This document shows positions 7,923 to 16,234 of a stretch of 64,000 nt of DNA, piece after piece. The stretch spans positions 682,001 through 746,000 of the forward strand of contig NZ_CP193934.1 of assembly GCF_050859505.1 (NCBI RefSeq). The letters run 5' to 3'. A program made the position numbers and the translations under genes. Origin of the DNA: Marinirhabdus sp050859505 (GTDB lineage: Bacteria; Bacteroidota; Bacteroidia; Flavobacteriales; Flavobacteriaceae). Every line of letters begins with the position of its first letter. Positions within the stretch are counted from its first letter, which is position 1. The notes under the pieces are model-generated. The model was given only the letters and a program-made list of their open reading frames with translations, ran no database searches and was not told the DNA's origin.

Positions 7923-10900
7923 TCAGTTCTTTTTAATTTCTAGTCGAGTTACAATGTCGTCAAAGGTAATTTCTACACCTGTATCTAGTTGTGGAACAAA
8001 TTGTAACTCTTTGGTTAGAGTTTCCTGTTTTATATATTCAATATTTTCTTGTACTGCTGGTATAAGTGTTATGTCTTCCTGTAAAGTTACACTTATTTTA
8101 TCTGTCACTTCAAAACCCGAATCTTTTCTTAAATTCTGAATTCTGTTCACCAACTCACGGGCAATCCCTTCATTTTTAAGTGCTGGGCTAATGGTTACAT
8201 CCAGTGCAACAGTTATGCCATCTGCATTAGCAACAAGCCAACCTTCAATATCCTGAGAGCTTATAACCACATCATCAAGGGTCAATGTAGTATTTTTTTC
8301 AGAAACTAAAACAGTTAATTCGCCCTCTTTTTCCAGTATAGCAATCTCCTCTTGTCCAAATTGCTGAATGACAGCCGCTACCGCTTTCATATCTTTTCCG
8401 AAACGTGGTCCCAGTATTTTGAAATCGGGCTTGATTTGTTTTACCAAAATACCTGAAGCTTCATCAATTAGCTCCACTTCTTTTACATTTACTTCACTCT
8501 TAATTAAATCGGCTACAGCTTCAATCTCTTTTTTGGTAGCTTCGTCCAAGACGGGCACCATAATCTTTTGCAAAGGCTGGCGCACCTTGATCTTCTCTCG
8601 TTGACGTAACGACAATACCAAAGACGATATTGTTTGAGCACGTTGCATTTTTCGTTCCAGTGTTTTATCTATCAAAGAAATAGCTGCCTTTGGAAAATCA
8701 CTTAAATGAACAGATTGTGGTGCATCCTTCACCACCCCACTTGTTAAATCTTTGTACAACCTATCCATAAAAAACGGTGCAATAGGTGCTCCCAACTGGG
8801 CTACGGTTACCAAACAGGTGTACAAGGTTTGGTATGCTGAAATTTTATCTTCGGCATAGTCGCCCTTCCAAAATCGTCTTCTGCTTAAGCGAACAAACCA
8901 GTTGCTCAGGTTTTCCTGTACAAATTTTGAAATAAAACGAGCGGCCTTTGTAGGTTCATAGTCTGAAAAGGCTTCGTCCACTTCTTTTATTAAGGTATTT
9001 AATTCTGAAAGGATCCAGCGGTCTATTTCTGGTCTTTTTTCTGAAGGGATCTCGGCTTCTTCGTATTTAAAATCATCCAGATTGGCATACAAACTGAAGA
9101 ATCCATACGTATTGTAAAGTGTTCCGAAAAACTTATTACGTATCTCTCCTATTCCATCAAGATCAAACTTTAGGTTGTCCCAGGGATTGGCATTGCTAAT
9201 CATATACCAACGTGTAGCATCGGGACCATACGTTGCTAGTACTTCAAACGGGTCTGCTGCATTCCCAAGACGCTTAGACATTTTCTGTCCGTTTTTGTCC
9301 AAAACAAGTCCGTTAGATACTACATTTTTATAGGCAACATCGTCAAAAATCATGGTTGCAATAGCGTGTAGCGTGTAAAACCAGCCACGAGTTTGATCTA
9401 CCCCTTCAGCTATAAAATCGGCTTTGCGCCAGGTGTTTTCAACTTTCTCTTTATTTTCAAACGGATAATGCCATTGTGCATAGGGCATAGAGCCACTATC
9501 AAACCAAACGTCTATTAAATCGGCTTCCCGCTTCATAGGTCTTCCACTCGCTGAAACCAAAACAATATCGTCTACAATATTTTTATGAAGATCTACCGTG
9601 TCGTAGTTTTCTTCGGAAAAATCGCCTACTTTGAAATCTTCATAGATATCCTTCGGCATAAAACCTGCTTCCACGGCTTTTGCCATTTCGGCTTTTAATT
9701 CTTCAATAGAACCAATTACGATTTCTTCGGTTCCATCTTCAGAACGCCACAAGGGTAGTGGGATTCCCCAATAGCGAGAACGGCTTAGGTTCCAGTCGTT
9801 CGCATTGGCGAGCCAGTTTCCAAAACGGCCTTCGCCGGTTGCTTTTGGTTTCCAGTTAATGGTCTCGTTTAATTCGTGCATTCTATCTCTAAACTCGGTC
9901 ACTTTAATGAACCACGAATCTAGCGGATAGTATAAAATAGGTTTATCGGTTCGCCAGCAGTTTGGGTAACTGTGAACGTATTTCTCCACGTGAAATGCTT
10001 TGTTTTCGGTCTTCAGTTTGATGGCAATTTCTACATCTACGCTTTTTTCAGGAGCTTCGCCGTCCTCATAATATTCGTTCTTTACATATTTTCCACCCAA
10101 ATCGCCCAACTCTGCACGGAATTTTCCTTGCAAATCTACCAACGGCACTAGGTTTCCGTTTTCATCTTTCACCAACAAAGGCGGCACTTCTGGCACGGCT
10201 TGTTTGGCTGCCAGCGCATCGTCTGCACCAAAAGTAGGGGCGGTATGTACAATGCCTGTACCGTCTTCGGTAGTCACAAAATCTCCTGCGATGATTCTAA
10301 AAGCGTTTTCTGGATTGTCATTCGGCTGTGCGTAGTCTAGCAACTGCTCGTATCTAATTTCAAGTAAATCTGCTCCTTTACATTCGGTAATAATTTTAAA
10401 GGGTATTTTACTATCCCCTTGCTTATATGCTTTTATAACCTCATCGTTTTCGGTTTCGGTATATTTTCCACCAAATTGTTTGCCAACCAAGTTCTTCGCC
10501 AATACCACATTTATAGGTTGAAACGTATACTCGTTGTAGGTACTTACCAATACATACTCAATCTTAGCTCCCACGGTCAAAGCCGTATTACTTGGAAGCG
10601 TCCAAGGCGTCGTGGTCCACGCCAGAAAGTAAATTGTATTAGATACTTCGGCCAAGAAATCTGGCAACGTATCCGGGACGGCTTTAAATTGTGCCACCAC
10701 CGTTGTATCTGTCACATCCTGGTAGGTGCCTGGCTGGTTTAGCTCGTGCGAGCTCAATCCTGTTCCCGCTTTTGGAGAATAAGGCTGAATAGTATACCCT
10801 TTATACAGCAAATCCTTGTTATAAATTTGCTTGAGCAACCACCAAACCGTTTCCATGTATTTTGGTTTGTAAGTAACATACGGATCTTCCATATCTACCC

Positions 10901-11327
10901 AGTAGCCATATTCTTCGGTTACTTTATTCCATACATCGGTATAGCGCATTACTGCTTTTCGGCAGGCGTCGTTGTAGGCTTCCACGGAGATTTTCTTCCC
11001 GATATCTTCTTTCGTAATTCCTAATTCTTTTTCAACACCCAGCTCAATTGGCAAGCCGTGTGTATCCCAACCTGCTTTACGGTCTACTTTAAAACCTTTT
11101 TGGGTTTTGTAACGACAAAAAATATCTTTAATGGCACGCGCCATTACGTGGTGGATTCCCGGAAGGCCATTGGCACTAGGTGGGCCTTCAAAAAACACAA
11201 AAGGTTTGGCATCTTTACGTATGGCAATACTCTCCTCGAAAATGTTTTCACGTTTCCAAAAATCGAGTACGTCCTCGCCTAGTTTAGGAAGGTCTAAGCC
11301 TTTGTATTCTTTAAATTTAGTTGCCAT
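7923..11327 (-). CDS. ileS: Isoleucyl-tRNA synthetase
   Basis: Class Ia aminoacyl-tRNA synthetase charging tRNA-Ile (EC 6.1.1.5), 1134 aa, cytosolic. The HIGH-type motif appears as PPSANGLPGIHHVMAR (residues ~49-64) and the KMSKS-type motif as GQKMSKRLGN. The CP1 editing domain lies between them (WTTTPWTLPSNTAL). The anticodon-binding domain and the long C-terminal extension typical of the family follow. ATG 11327 is well placed. It leads the minus-strand operon with the dksA-like gene and lspA. Confidence 0.98.
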   Translation of the reverse strand: MATKFKEYKGLDLPKLGEDVLDFWKRENIFEESIAIRKDAKPFVFFEGPPSANGLPGIHHVMARAIKDIFCRYKTQKGFKVDRKAGWDTHGLPIELGVEKELGITKEDIGKKISVEAYNDACRKAVMRYTDVWNKVTEEYGYWVDMEDPYVTYKPKYMETVWWLLKQIYNKDLLYKGYTIQPYSPKAGTGLSSHELNQPGTYQDVTDTTVVAQFKAVPDTLPDFLAEVSNTIYFLAWTTTPWTLPSNTALTVGAKIEYVLVSTYNEYTFQPINVVLAKNLVGKQFGGKYTETENDEVIKAYKQGDSKIPFKIITECKGADLLEIRYEQLLDYAQPNDNPENAFRIIAGDFVTTEDGTGIVHTAPTFGADDALAAKQAVPEVPPLLVKDENGNLVPLVDLQGKFRAELGDLGGKYVKNEYYEDGEAPEKSVDVEIAIKLKTENKAFHVEKYVHSYPNCWRTDKPILYYPLDSWFIKVTEFRDRMHELNETINWKPKATGEGRFGNWLANANDWNLSRSRYWGIPLPLWRSEDGTEEIVIGSIEELKAEMAKAVEAGFMPKDIYEDFKVGDFSEENYDTVDLHKNIVDDIVLVSASGRPMKREADLIDVWFDSGSMPYAQWHYPFENKEKVENTWRKADFIAEGVDQTRGWFYTLHAIATMIFDDVAYKNVVSNGLVLDKNGQKMSKRLGNAADPFEVLATYGPDATRWYMISNANPWDNLKFDLDGIGEIRNKFFGTLYNTYGFFSLYANLDDFKYEEAEIPSEKRPEIDRWILSELNTLIKEVDEAFSDYEPTKAARFISKFVQENLSNWFVRLSRRRFWKGDYAEDKISAYQTLYTCLVTVAQLGAPIAPFFMDRLYKDLTSGVVKDAPQSVHLSDFPKAAISLIDKTLERKMQRAQTISSLVLSLRQREKIKVRQPLQKIMVPVLDEATKKEIEAVADLIKSEVNVKEVELIDEASGILVKQIKPDFKILGPRFGKDMKAVAAVIQQFGQEEIAILEKEGELTVLVSEKNTTLTLDDVVISSQDIEGWLVANADGITVALDVTISPALKNEGIARELVNRIQNLRKDSGFEVTDKISVTLQEDITLIPAVQENIEYIKQETLTKELQFVPQLDTGVEITFDDIVTRLEIKKN

Positions 11328-11577
11328 ACTTGTTCTGTATTTCGACTCCGCTCACTATAAACTTCGGCGGGTATCTTTTTAATCTCCGTCTATTATAAAG
11401 TATCCAGAAATAATTAATAGTTACTGTAGTGTTTTAAGGTTGCGAATTTAATGAATTTTGAAGGAAAAATAGACAGTCTGTTTACTTCACTTATCAATGT
11501 GTATTTACAATTTCATTTTGAATACTATTTCGATTAAAATAGGGTGGTAAAATCTTTCGGGATGCTCGTAAGATATA
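11328..11577. other. Divergent intergenic region between ileS and the sensor kinase gene (left part)
   Basis: About 360 bp separate ileS (minus) from the kinase gene (plus). The ileS-proximal part contains a TTCGACTCCGCTCAC-like segment of the kind scattered in flavobacterial intergenic DNA. I see no open frame, RNA gene or riboswitch. The right part holds the operator and promoter described next. Confidence 0.5.
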
Positions 11578-11624
11578 TACGTATAGATACGTATTTCCTA
11601 TTTGTTAAAATTTCAATAGATTTA
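11578..11624 (+). promoter_or_regulatory. TACGTA-N4-TACGTA operator and -7 box, kinase/regulator operon (site 1)
   Basis: The operator TACGTATAGATACGTA (11578-11593) has perfect 7-bp inverted arms (TACGTAT/ATACGTA) around AG. After exactly 23 bp comes TAGATTTA (11617-11624), a match to the Bacteroidota -7 box TAnnTTTG except the last base. The site would be centred about 44 bp upstream of the start of transcription, where it would replace the -33 element, a position typical of activators. It suggests autoregulation of the downstream two-component pair. Confidence 0.75.
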
Positions 11625-11692
11625 CAATGAATTCGTTTTGAAGAAAATATATATGCTGATGGGTAAACGATCTCATGTTATTTTACCTATTT

Positions 11693-13720
11693 ATGAAAAA
11701 ACTACTACTGTTCATTATTTACATTTCTTTCCCCATCGCCTTTTCTCAGGAAGAAGATACAGACCAACTTATTGAGGAACTAAAATCTAAAATCCGCCAG
11801 ACCGAAAATACGGAACGATTAAAATGGATGGACAGCCTGTCTAATTACATCGCTTACGACACCAATTTTGAGAATGATTCCATTGTAAGAGCAACCATTG
11901 CATATGCTATAAAGTTAGACTCATTCAATATTGCGACTTGGCAGGTGGCCAATCAAATATATTATTTAAATGCTATAGAAGGAACTCCTTTAAAGGCTAA
12001 ACAAGTCTTTCTAAAAGCACTTGAGAATAGTGGCAACGTAGATGATCCAAACGTATTATGTAAATATTTCTATGAAGGAGGAAACACTTACTTTTATTTA
12101 GGTGAATATGAAAAGTCTCTTCAACACTATGACAGTACGTTTATCTATGCAGAAAAAGCACAGAACAATCGCTTTATTGGACTTTCAAAAATGGGGAAGG
12201 GCCAGGTGTATACAGACATGGGTGACTTTGGCAATGCCTCTTTAGCGCTACAAGATGCTATAAAATTCTTTGCAACAAAGCAAGATTCTACCAGCATTGT
12301 TGAAGCTAAAAACTCCTTGTCTATTTTATACAGTAAAAACGGATTTTACGAAGAAGCCGAAGCCGAAAGAAACGAAGTAATTGCGTCCGAAATCGCCGGT
12401 GGCTTTTACAATACACTCCCTGCTGTCTATTACAATGCCGCAGCAGATTATCATAAAATGAATCGTGAAGCCGACAGGATCGCATCTTTAAAGCTCTCGC
12501 TGGACGCCTCAAGAAAATCTGATTACAAAGGCTATTACGAACCCATTATGCTTACAGGAATCATTGCCGCCTATGCCGAAAATGACAGCCTGCAAAAAGC
12601 GCAATTTTACCTGGATGAATTGTACGTAGATAGAGAAAAAAACACTACCGGGCCTTACAAGGAATTTTATCTGGATGCCATAAAAAATGTAGCATTCGCC
12701 AAAAAAGAGTATACGAATGCGATAGCGTACGGCACCGAATACCTGGAGCTTAAACGCCAAGGAAATCAATATGAAGAAATACAAACAGCTGAAAAATTTC
12801 TGGCAAAAGTATACACAACTATAGGAAATAAGGACCAAGCTTTTGATCACTACATTCGGTATTCAAATATTAAAGACTCCATTGAAAGTGCTCAAAAAGT
12901 AAGGGTATTATCGTACTATCAAACCATATACGAAACCGAAAAAAGAGATCTTAAAATTCAAGCCCAGAAAAGCGATATTGCGCTCTTAAACGAAAAAGAA
13001 AAAGTTCGTTCACAATGGTATATTATTGGAATTGTTGCACTTCTTGGAATTTTTGGCGCTATTGTTTTGGCTCGTGCTAGAAATTCGGCTAGAAGAAGGC
13101 AGAAGCTTCAAGAAAACTTTACAAAAGACATTTTAAAAACGCAGGAAAACGAACGTGCCCGAATAGCTGGTGAGCTTCACGATAGCATAGGACAAAAACT
13201 CCTGATGATTAAGAATGCGTACATAGGAAAGGAAGATGAAGCCGAAGATGAAATAAATCTGGTACGAGAAACTATTAAGGAAGTACGCGAAATGTCGCAT
13301 AATTTGCATCCCTTTCAGTTTGAAAAATTAAGATTGATGAAATCCCTTAAAAATATGGTGGAAACCTTTCAGAAAAACTCGAATGTGTTTTATTCTGAAG
13401 ACATCGATACTGAAGATGGAAATATTCCGAAGGAAAAAGAAATCTACGTCTTCAGGATGTTGCAAGAATGTTTGACCAATGTTGAAAAACATGCCGATGC
13501 TACCGCCTGTAATCTTTCGGTTACCAACACTGGTAAATTTTTAGTGTTTCAGTTAAAAGACAATGGCAAAGGATTTACCATTCCCAAAAACACTACTGAT
13601 TTTGATGGCCTTGGAATGAAAACACTCCATGAAAGAGCGCAGTTTATAGACGCGTCATTCACCATAGACTCACAACCCGGCAAAGGAACCACTAGCATTA
13701 TTAAAGTCCCTAAAAAATGA
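11693..13720 (+). CDS. TPR-containing NarX/LiaS-type sensor histidine kinase
   Basis: Membrane sensor kinase of 675 aa. A signal peptide (MKKLLLFIIYISFPIAFSQ) leads into a periplasmic/extracytoplasmic domain of TPR-like helical repeats (residues ~90-400). A transmembrane helix WYIIGIVALLGIFGAIVLA (~443-462) follows, then a HisKA_3 dimerisation domain with H-box ARIAGELHDSIGQ (H496) and an HATPase_c domain with intact N-box (LQECLTNVEKHA), G1 (DNGKGF) and G2 (GLGMKTLHERA). ATG 11693 is preferred over 11675 because it begins the signal peptide. It overlaps its response regulator by 4 nt. The ligand is unknown. Confidence 0.92.
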   Translation: MKKLLLFIIYISFPIAFSQEEDTDQLIEELKSKIRQTENTERLKWMDSLSNYIAYDTNFENDSIVRATIAYAIKLDSFNIATWQVANQIYYLNAIEGTPLKAKQVFLKALENSGNVDDPNVLCKYFYEGGNTYFYLGEYEKSLQHYDSTFIYAEKAQNNRFIGLSKMGKGQVYTDMGDFGNASLALQDAIKFFATKQDSTSIVEAKNSLSILYSKNGFYEEAEAERNEVIASEIAGGFYNTLPAVYYNAAADYHKMNREADRIASLKLSLDASRKSDYKGYYEPIMLTGIIAAYAENDSLQKAQFYLDELYVDREKNTTGPYKEFYLDAIKNVAFAKKEYTNAIAYGTEYLELKRQGNQYEEIQTAEKFLAKVYTTIGNKDQAFDHYIRYSNIKDSIESAQKVRVLSYYQTIYETEKRDLKIQAQKSDIALLNEKEKVRSQWYIIGIVALLGIFGAIVLARARNSARRRQKLQENFTKDILKTQENERARIAGELHDSIGQKLLMIKNAYIGKEDEAEDEINLVRETIKEVREMSHNLHPFQFEKLRLMKSLKNMVETFQKNSNVFYSEDIDTEDGNIPKEKEIYVFRMLQECLTNVEKHADATACNLSVTNTGKFLVFQLKDNGKGFTIPKNTTDFDGLGMKTLHERAQFIDASFTIDSQPGKGTTSIIKVPKK

Positions 13721-14343
13721 ATCCAACGATAGTAATTGCAGACGACCACCCTATTCTTTTAACAGGAACCAAAGCGTTTCTTGAAAGTAAACGATATACA
13801 GTTTTAGGCACCGCACTGGATGGGAATGATGCCTATAACGAGATTGTAAAACACAACCCAGACATTGCGATTCTGGATTTTGACATGCCCAAATTAAATG
13901 GCCTTGAGATTGCTGCCCAATGCCAGCAAAAAGGTTTGCAGGTGAAAATCATTATTCTCACCCTGTTCAAGCAAGAAGCCATCTTTCAAGAGGTAGGTAA
14001 CACCATAAGTGGGTATATTTTAAAGGAGGATGCGCTACAGGAAATTGAGGATTGTATTAAGGCAGTAGTATCTGGTAAAACTTTTGTGAGCAAAAAAATT
14101 GAATCCGGGATTCATTTTTCAACCGACTCTGAAAAGCTTACGGACTTGACGGTAGCCGAAGCTAAGATTCTACGGTATCTGGCTAAAAACTTTTCCTCCT
14201 CCCAAATTGCCGATGAGCTGTTTATCTCCAAACGAACCGTTGAAAAACACCGCAGTAACATTATTAAAAAATTAGAGATCCCTCCTACCCAAAATGGGCT
14301 GTTACTTTGGGTGCAAAAACATCCTGAACTTTTTAAAAAGTAA
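13717..14343 (+). CDS. NarL/FixJ-family response regulator
   Basis: A 208-aa two-component regulator. The receiver domain has the acidic pair in IADDHP, phospho-acceptor D54 (ILDFDMP), the conserved T in IIILTLFKQ and K in GYILKEDA. The C-terminal LuxR-type helix-turn-helix (residues ~141-195) has the recognition segment ISKRTVEKHRSNIIKKL. ATG overlaps the kinase stop (ATGA), so the pair is translationally coupled. It is the best candidate for the protein that binds the eight TACGTA-N4-TACGTA sites in this window, including the one before its own operon; this is inference. Confidence 0.93.
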   Translation: MNPTIVIADDHPILLTGTKAFLESKRYTVLGTALDGNDAYNEIVKHNPDIAILDFDMPKLNGLEIAAQCQQKGLQVKIIILTLFKQEAIFQEVGNTISGYILKEDALQEIEDCIKAVVSGKTFVSKKIESGIHFSTDSEKLTDLTVAEAKILRYLAKNFSSSQIADELFISKRTVEKHRSNIIKKLEIPPTQNGLLLWVQKHPELFKK

Positions 14344-14408
14344 AGTACCGTGAATAGTGGAGCGCATTTTTATACTAATGGGTATATTTTTAAACATAGC
14401 TATTTTCA

Positions 14409-15662
14409 ATGACATCTTCTAAGATCGATACGGTTATTATCGGTGCTGGACACGCGGGTCTATGTATGAGCTATACGCTACAGCAGGAAAATAGAACGCA
14501 CGTGGTTTTAGAAAAACACGTAACTCTTTATCAGTGGAAAAACCATCGCTGGGATTCATTTAAGTTAAATACACCCTTAAAGTATTCACGCATATCGGGT
14601 CAAAACGATGGGCAACCAGATGATAGAAACAGTATACCCTTGAGTGAAAATATTGCCATGTGGGAACATACCATTCAACAACATAGTTTTCCTATTAAAG
14701 AATATTGTGACGTTACAGCTGTTGTTAAAAACGCAGATGGAACATTTCTAGTTCAGTTTAAAGAAAACGGGAACGTGGAGTCATCCTATAGGGCACGTAA
14801 TGTGATTGCTGCGTGTGGGTTTTATCAAAACATAAAAATCCCCAATTTCTCTAAGAATCTTCCTTCCACTATTTTACAATTAGATGTTAAGAGTTATAAA
14901 AATCCAGATCAGACAAAAGGTTCGGTTTTGGTAGTTGGCAGCGGTCAATCCGGGATTCAGATTGCCGAAGAGCTAGCTGTATCGGGTAAGAATGTTTATT
15001 TGGCAACCTCTGCCGTGGGTGGGACAATTAGGAGTTATAGAGGTGAGGACGCGTTTTTTTGGATGGATCGAATACGTATGCTCACGATGCCCACAACGTC
15101 ATTACCTACTGAAGAAATGAGATATAACAAAAATGCTTTCACGGGCAATGACCATCCAATTTCTTACTATTCACTCTATAAATTAGGGGTGAATTTAACT
15201 GGTGGGTTAACATATATTAACACTAATGGTGATGATCTATTTTTTAAAAATAATCTCCAGGAAAATATTGCGGTTGCACAACAAAAGTATGATTTGCTAC
15301 TAGAAAAAATTGAAGCATGGATTCAAAATGAAAATAAACACAACTATTATTTGCCTCCCACACAGGAATTAGAATGGGTGCCCAATACACAATTATTAGC
15401 GTATGAACCCCCTACAATATTGCATCTAAAAGAGTGTGATATTCAAACAGTTATCTGGACTACCGGATGGACTGCAGATTTTAGTTGGATTAAAATTCCA
15501 TCAATTCTTGCAGATTTGGGAGCAACACACTTACCAAAGACTTGTGTCACTAAAATTCCAGGATTTTTCTGGTTAGGGTTTCCCTGGTTACGTACACTTA
15601 GCTCTGCTAATGTTGGTGGCTTTGATGAGGATGCAAAAGCTATTGCAAATTTGCTTTTGTAA
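14409..15662 (+). CDS. CzcO-like FAD/NAD(P)-dependent flavoprotein monooxygenase
   Basis: A 417-aa cytosolic flavoprotein with two Rossmann folds: the FAD-binding VIIGAGHAGLCMSYTLQQ (residues ~8-25) and the NAD(P)H-binding VLVVGSGQSGIQIAEELA (~176-193). A third conserved element is VIWTTGWTADFSWI near the C-terminus. This is the layout of flavin-containing monooxygenases and 'CzcO' proteins. It lies 65 bp after the response regulator in the same direction and may be read through from that operon. The substrate cannot be inferred. A weak TATAC/GTATA inverted repeat lies upstream, but it lacks the spacing seen at the real operators. Confidence 0.85.
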   Translation: MTSSKIDTVIIGAGHAGLCMSYTLQQENRTHVVLEKHVTLYQWKNHRWDSFKLNTPLKYSRISGQNDGQPDDRNSIPLSENIAMWEHTIQQHSFPIKEYCDVTAVVKNADGTFLVQFKENGNVESSYRARNVIAACGFYQNIKIPNFSKNLPSTILQLDVKSYKNPDQTKGSVLVVGSGQSGIQIAEELAVSGKNVYLATSAVGGTIRSYRGEDAFFWMDRIRMLTMPTTSLPTEEMRYNKNAFTGNDHPISYYSLYKLGVNLTGGLTYINTNGDDLFFKNNLQENIAVAQQKYDLLLEKIEAWIQNENKHNYYLPPTQELEWVPNTQLLAYEPPTILHLKECDIQTVIWTTGWTADFSWIKIPSILADLGATHLPKTCVTKIPGFFWLGFPWLRTLSSANVGGFDEDAKAIANLLL

Positions 15663-15745
15663 TCATACTGAGTAAAAATTATTGGTATTTCAATTTGCGC
15701 TTTAGCATATAAAAAACACTTCAGAACTGGAGACATCTTGCACAT

Positions 15746-15771
15746 GAGCTCTTGTTCTTGAGCTCTTTTTT
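15746..15771 (+). terminator. Probable terminator after the flavoprotein gene
   Basis: Two GAGCTC blocks that can pair across an 8-nt loop are followed by six T. The stem is short (6 bp), so termination may be partial. It is followed by a TTTCGG-rich low-complexity tract (15773-15813) that resembles the one after the terminator at 53205. Confidence 0.5.
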
Positions 15772-15817
15772 CTTCAATCTCAATTTCGATTTCGGTTTCG
15801 GTTTCAATTTCACCAGC

Positions 15818-15864
15818 TACGTAGGTCTACTTATTTTATAGCAGTGTAAGCACCTGTACTTTTG
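15818..15864 (+). promoter_or_regulatory. TACGTA-N4-TACGTA-type operator and -7 box, solo HTH gene (site 2)
   Basis: TACGTAGGTCTACTTA (15818-15833) differs from the consensus by one base in the right arm. Exactly 23 bp later is TACTTTTG (15857-15864), a perfect TAnnTTTG box. Because the -7 box covers the TTG at 15862, translation must begin further on, at ATG 15898. Confidence 0.8.
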
Positions 15865-15897
15865 AGCCTATTCTGGAAACCTAAAATATTCTCTATA

Positions 15898-16107
15898 ATG
15901 CAAAACATGCCCACGACTATAAGCGATACCGAATTGGAGATTCTAAAGCTCATTAAAAAGGGCCTTACCTCTGTTGAAATTTCCCGAATAAGGAATTGCT
16001 CTACCAGAACCATAGAAAAGCATCGTAGCAATATTATAAAGAAGCTCAAACTACCCACTTCGCAGAATGCCCTCTTTCTTTATCTCCTGAAAAACCCTGA
16101 TATTTAG
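15898..16107 (+). CDS. Stand-alone LuxR-type DNA-binding protein (69 aa)
   Basis: Nothing but a LuxR/GerE helix-turn-helix: TISDTELEILKLIKKGLTS (two pieces, residues ~7-25) then the recognition segment CSTRTIEKHRSNIIKKLKLP. It has no receiver or ligand domain. The recognition helix and the C-terminal tail (P-T-x-Q-N-x-L-x-L-x-x-x-K-x-P) closely match the response regulator encoded at 13717, so both probably read the same operator. ATG 15898 is chosen because the longer TTG-started frame (15862) would begin inside the -7 box. It may act as a constitutive activator, competitor or dimer partner; that is inference. Confidence 0.8.
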   Translation: MQNMPTTISDTELEILKLIKKGLTSVEISRIRNCSTRTIEKHRSNIIKKLKLPTSQNALFLYLLKNPDI

Positions 16108-16112
16108 ACAGC

Positions 16113-16159
16113 TACGTAGGTCTACGTATTTCTTAGAAATATATTTTATTCTAGTTTTA
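16113..16159 (+). promoter_or_regulatory. TACGTA-N4-TACGTA operator and -7 box, adhesin 1 (site 3)
   Basis: TACGTAGGTCTACGTA (16113-16128) is the consensus form, with perfect 7-bp arms around GT. After exactly 23 bp comes TAGTTTTA (16152-16159), one mismatch from TAnnTTTG. It starts 6 bp after the stop codon of the solo HTH gene and about 107 bp before the adhesin start codon. Confidence 0.8.
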
Positions 16160-16234
16160 GCAAATAAAGCAACAAGAACAATCACATACAATTATTTAAA
16201 AAGATGACGGTTCCTAACCCATAATAAGTTCATT

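Noticed and set aside
10419..11382. Plus-strand open frames opposite ileS
   Set aside because: They are antisense shadows of a fully conserved aminoacyl-tRNA synthetase gene.
14371..14386. TATACTAATGGGTATA before the flavoprotein gene as a ninth operator
   Set aside because: It is palindromic (TATAC/GTATA) but lacks TACGTA halves, and 23 bp further on there is no -7 box; that position already falls at the start of the coding region.
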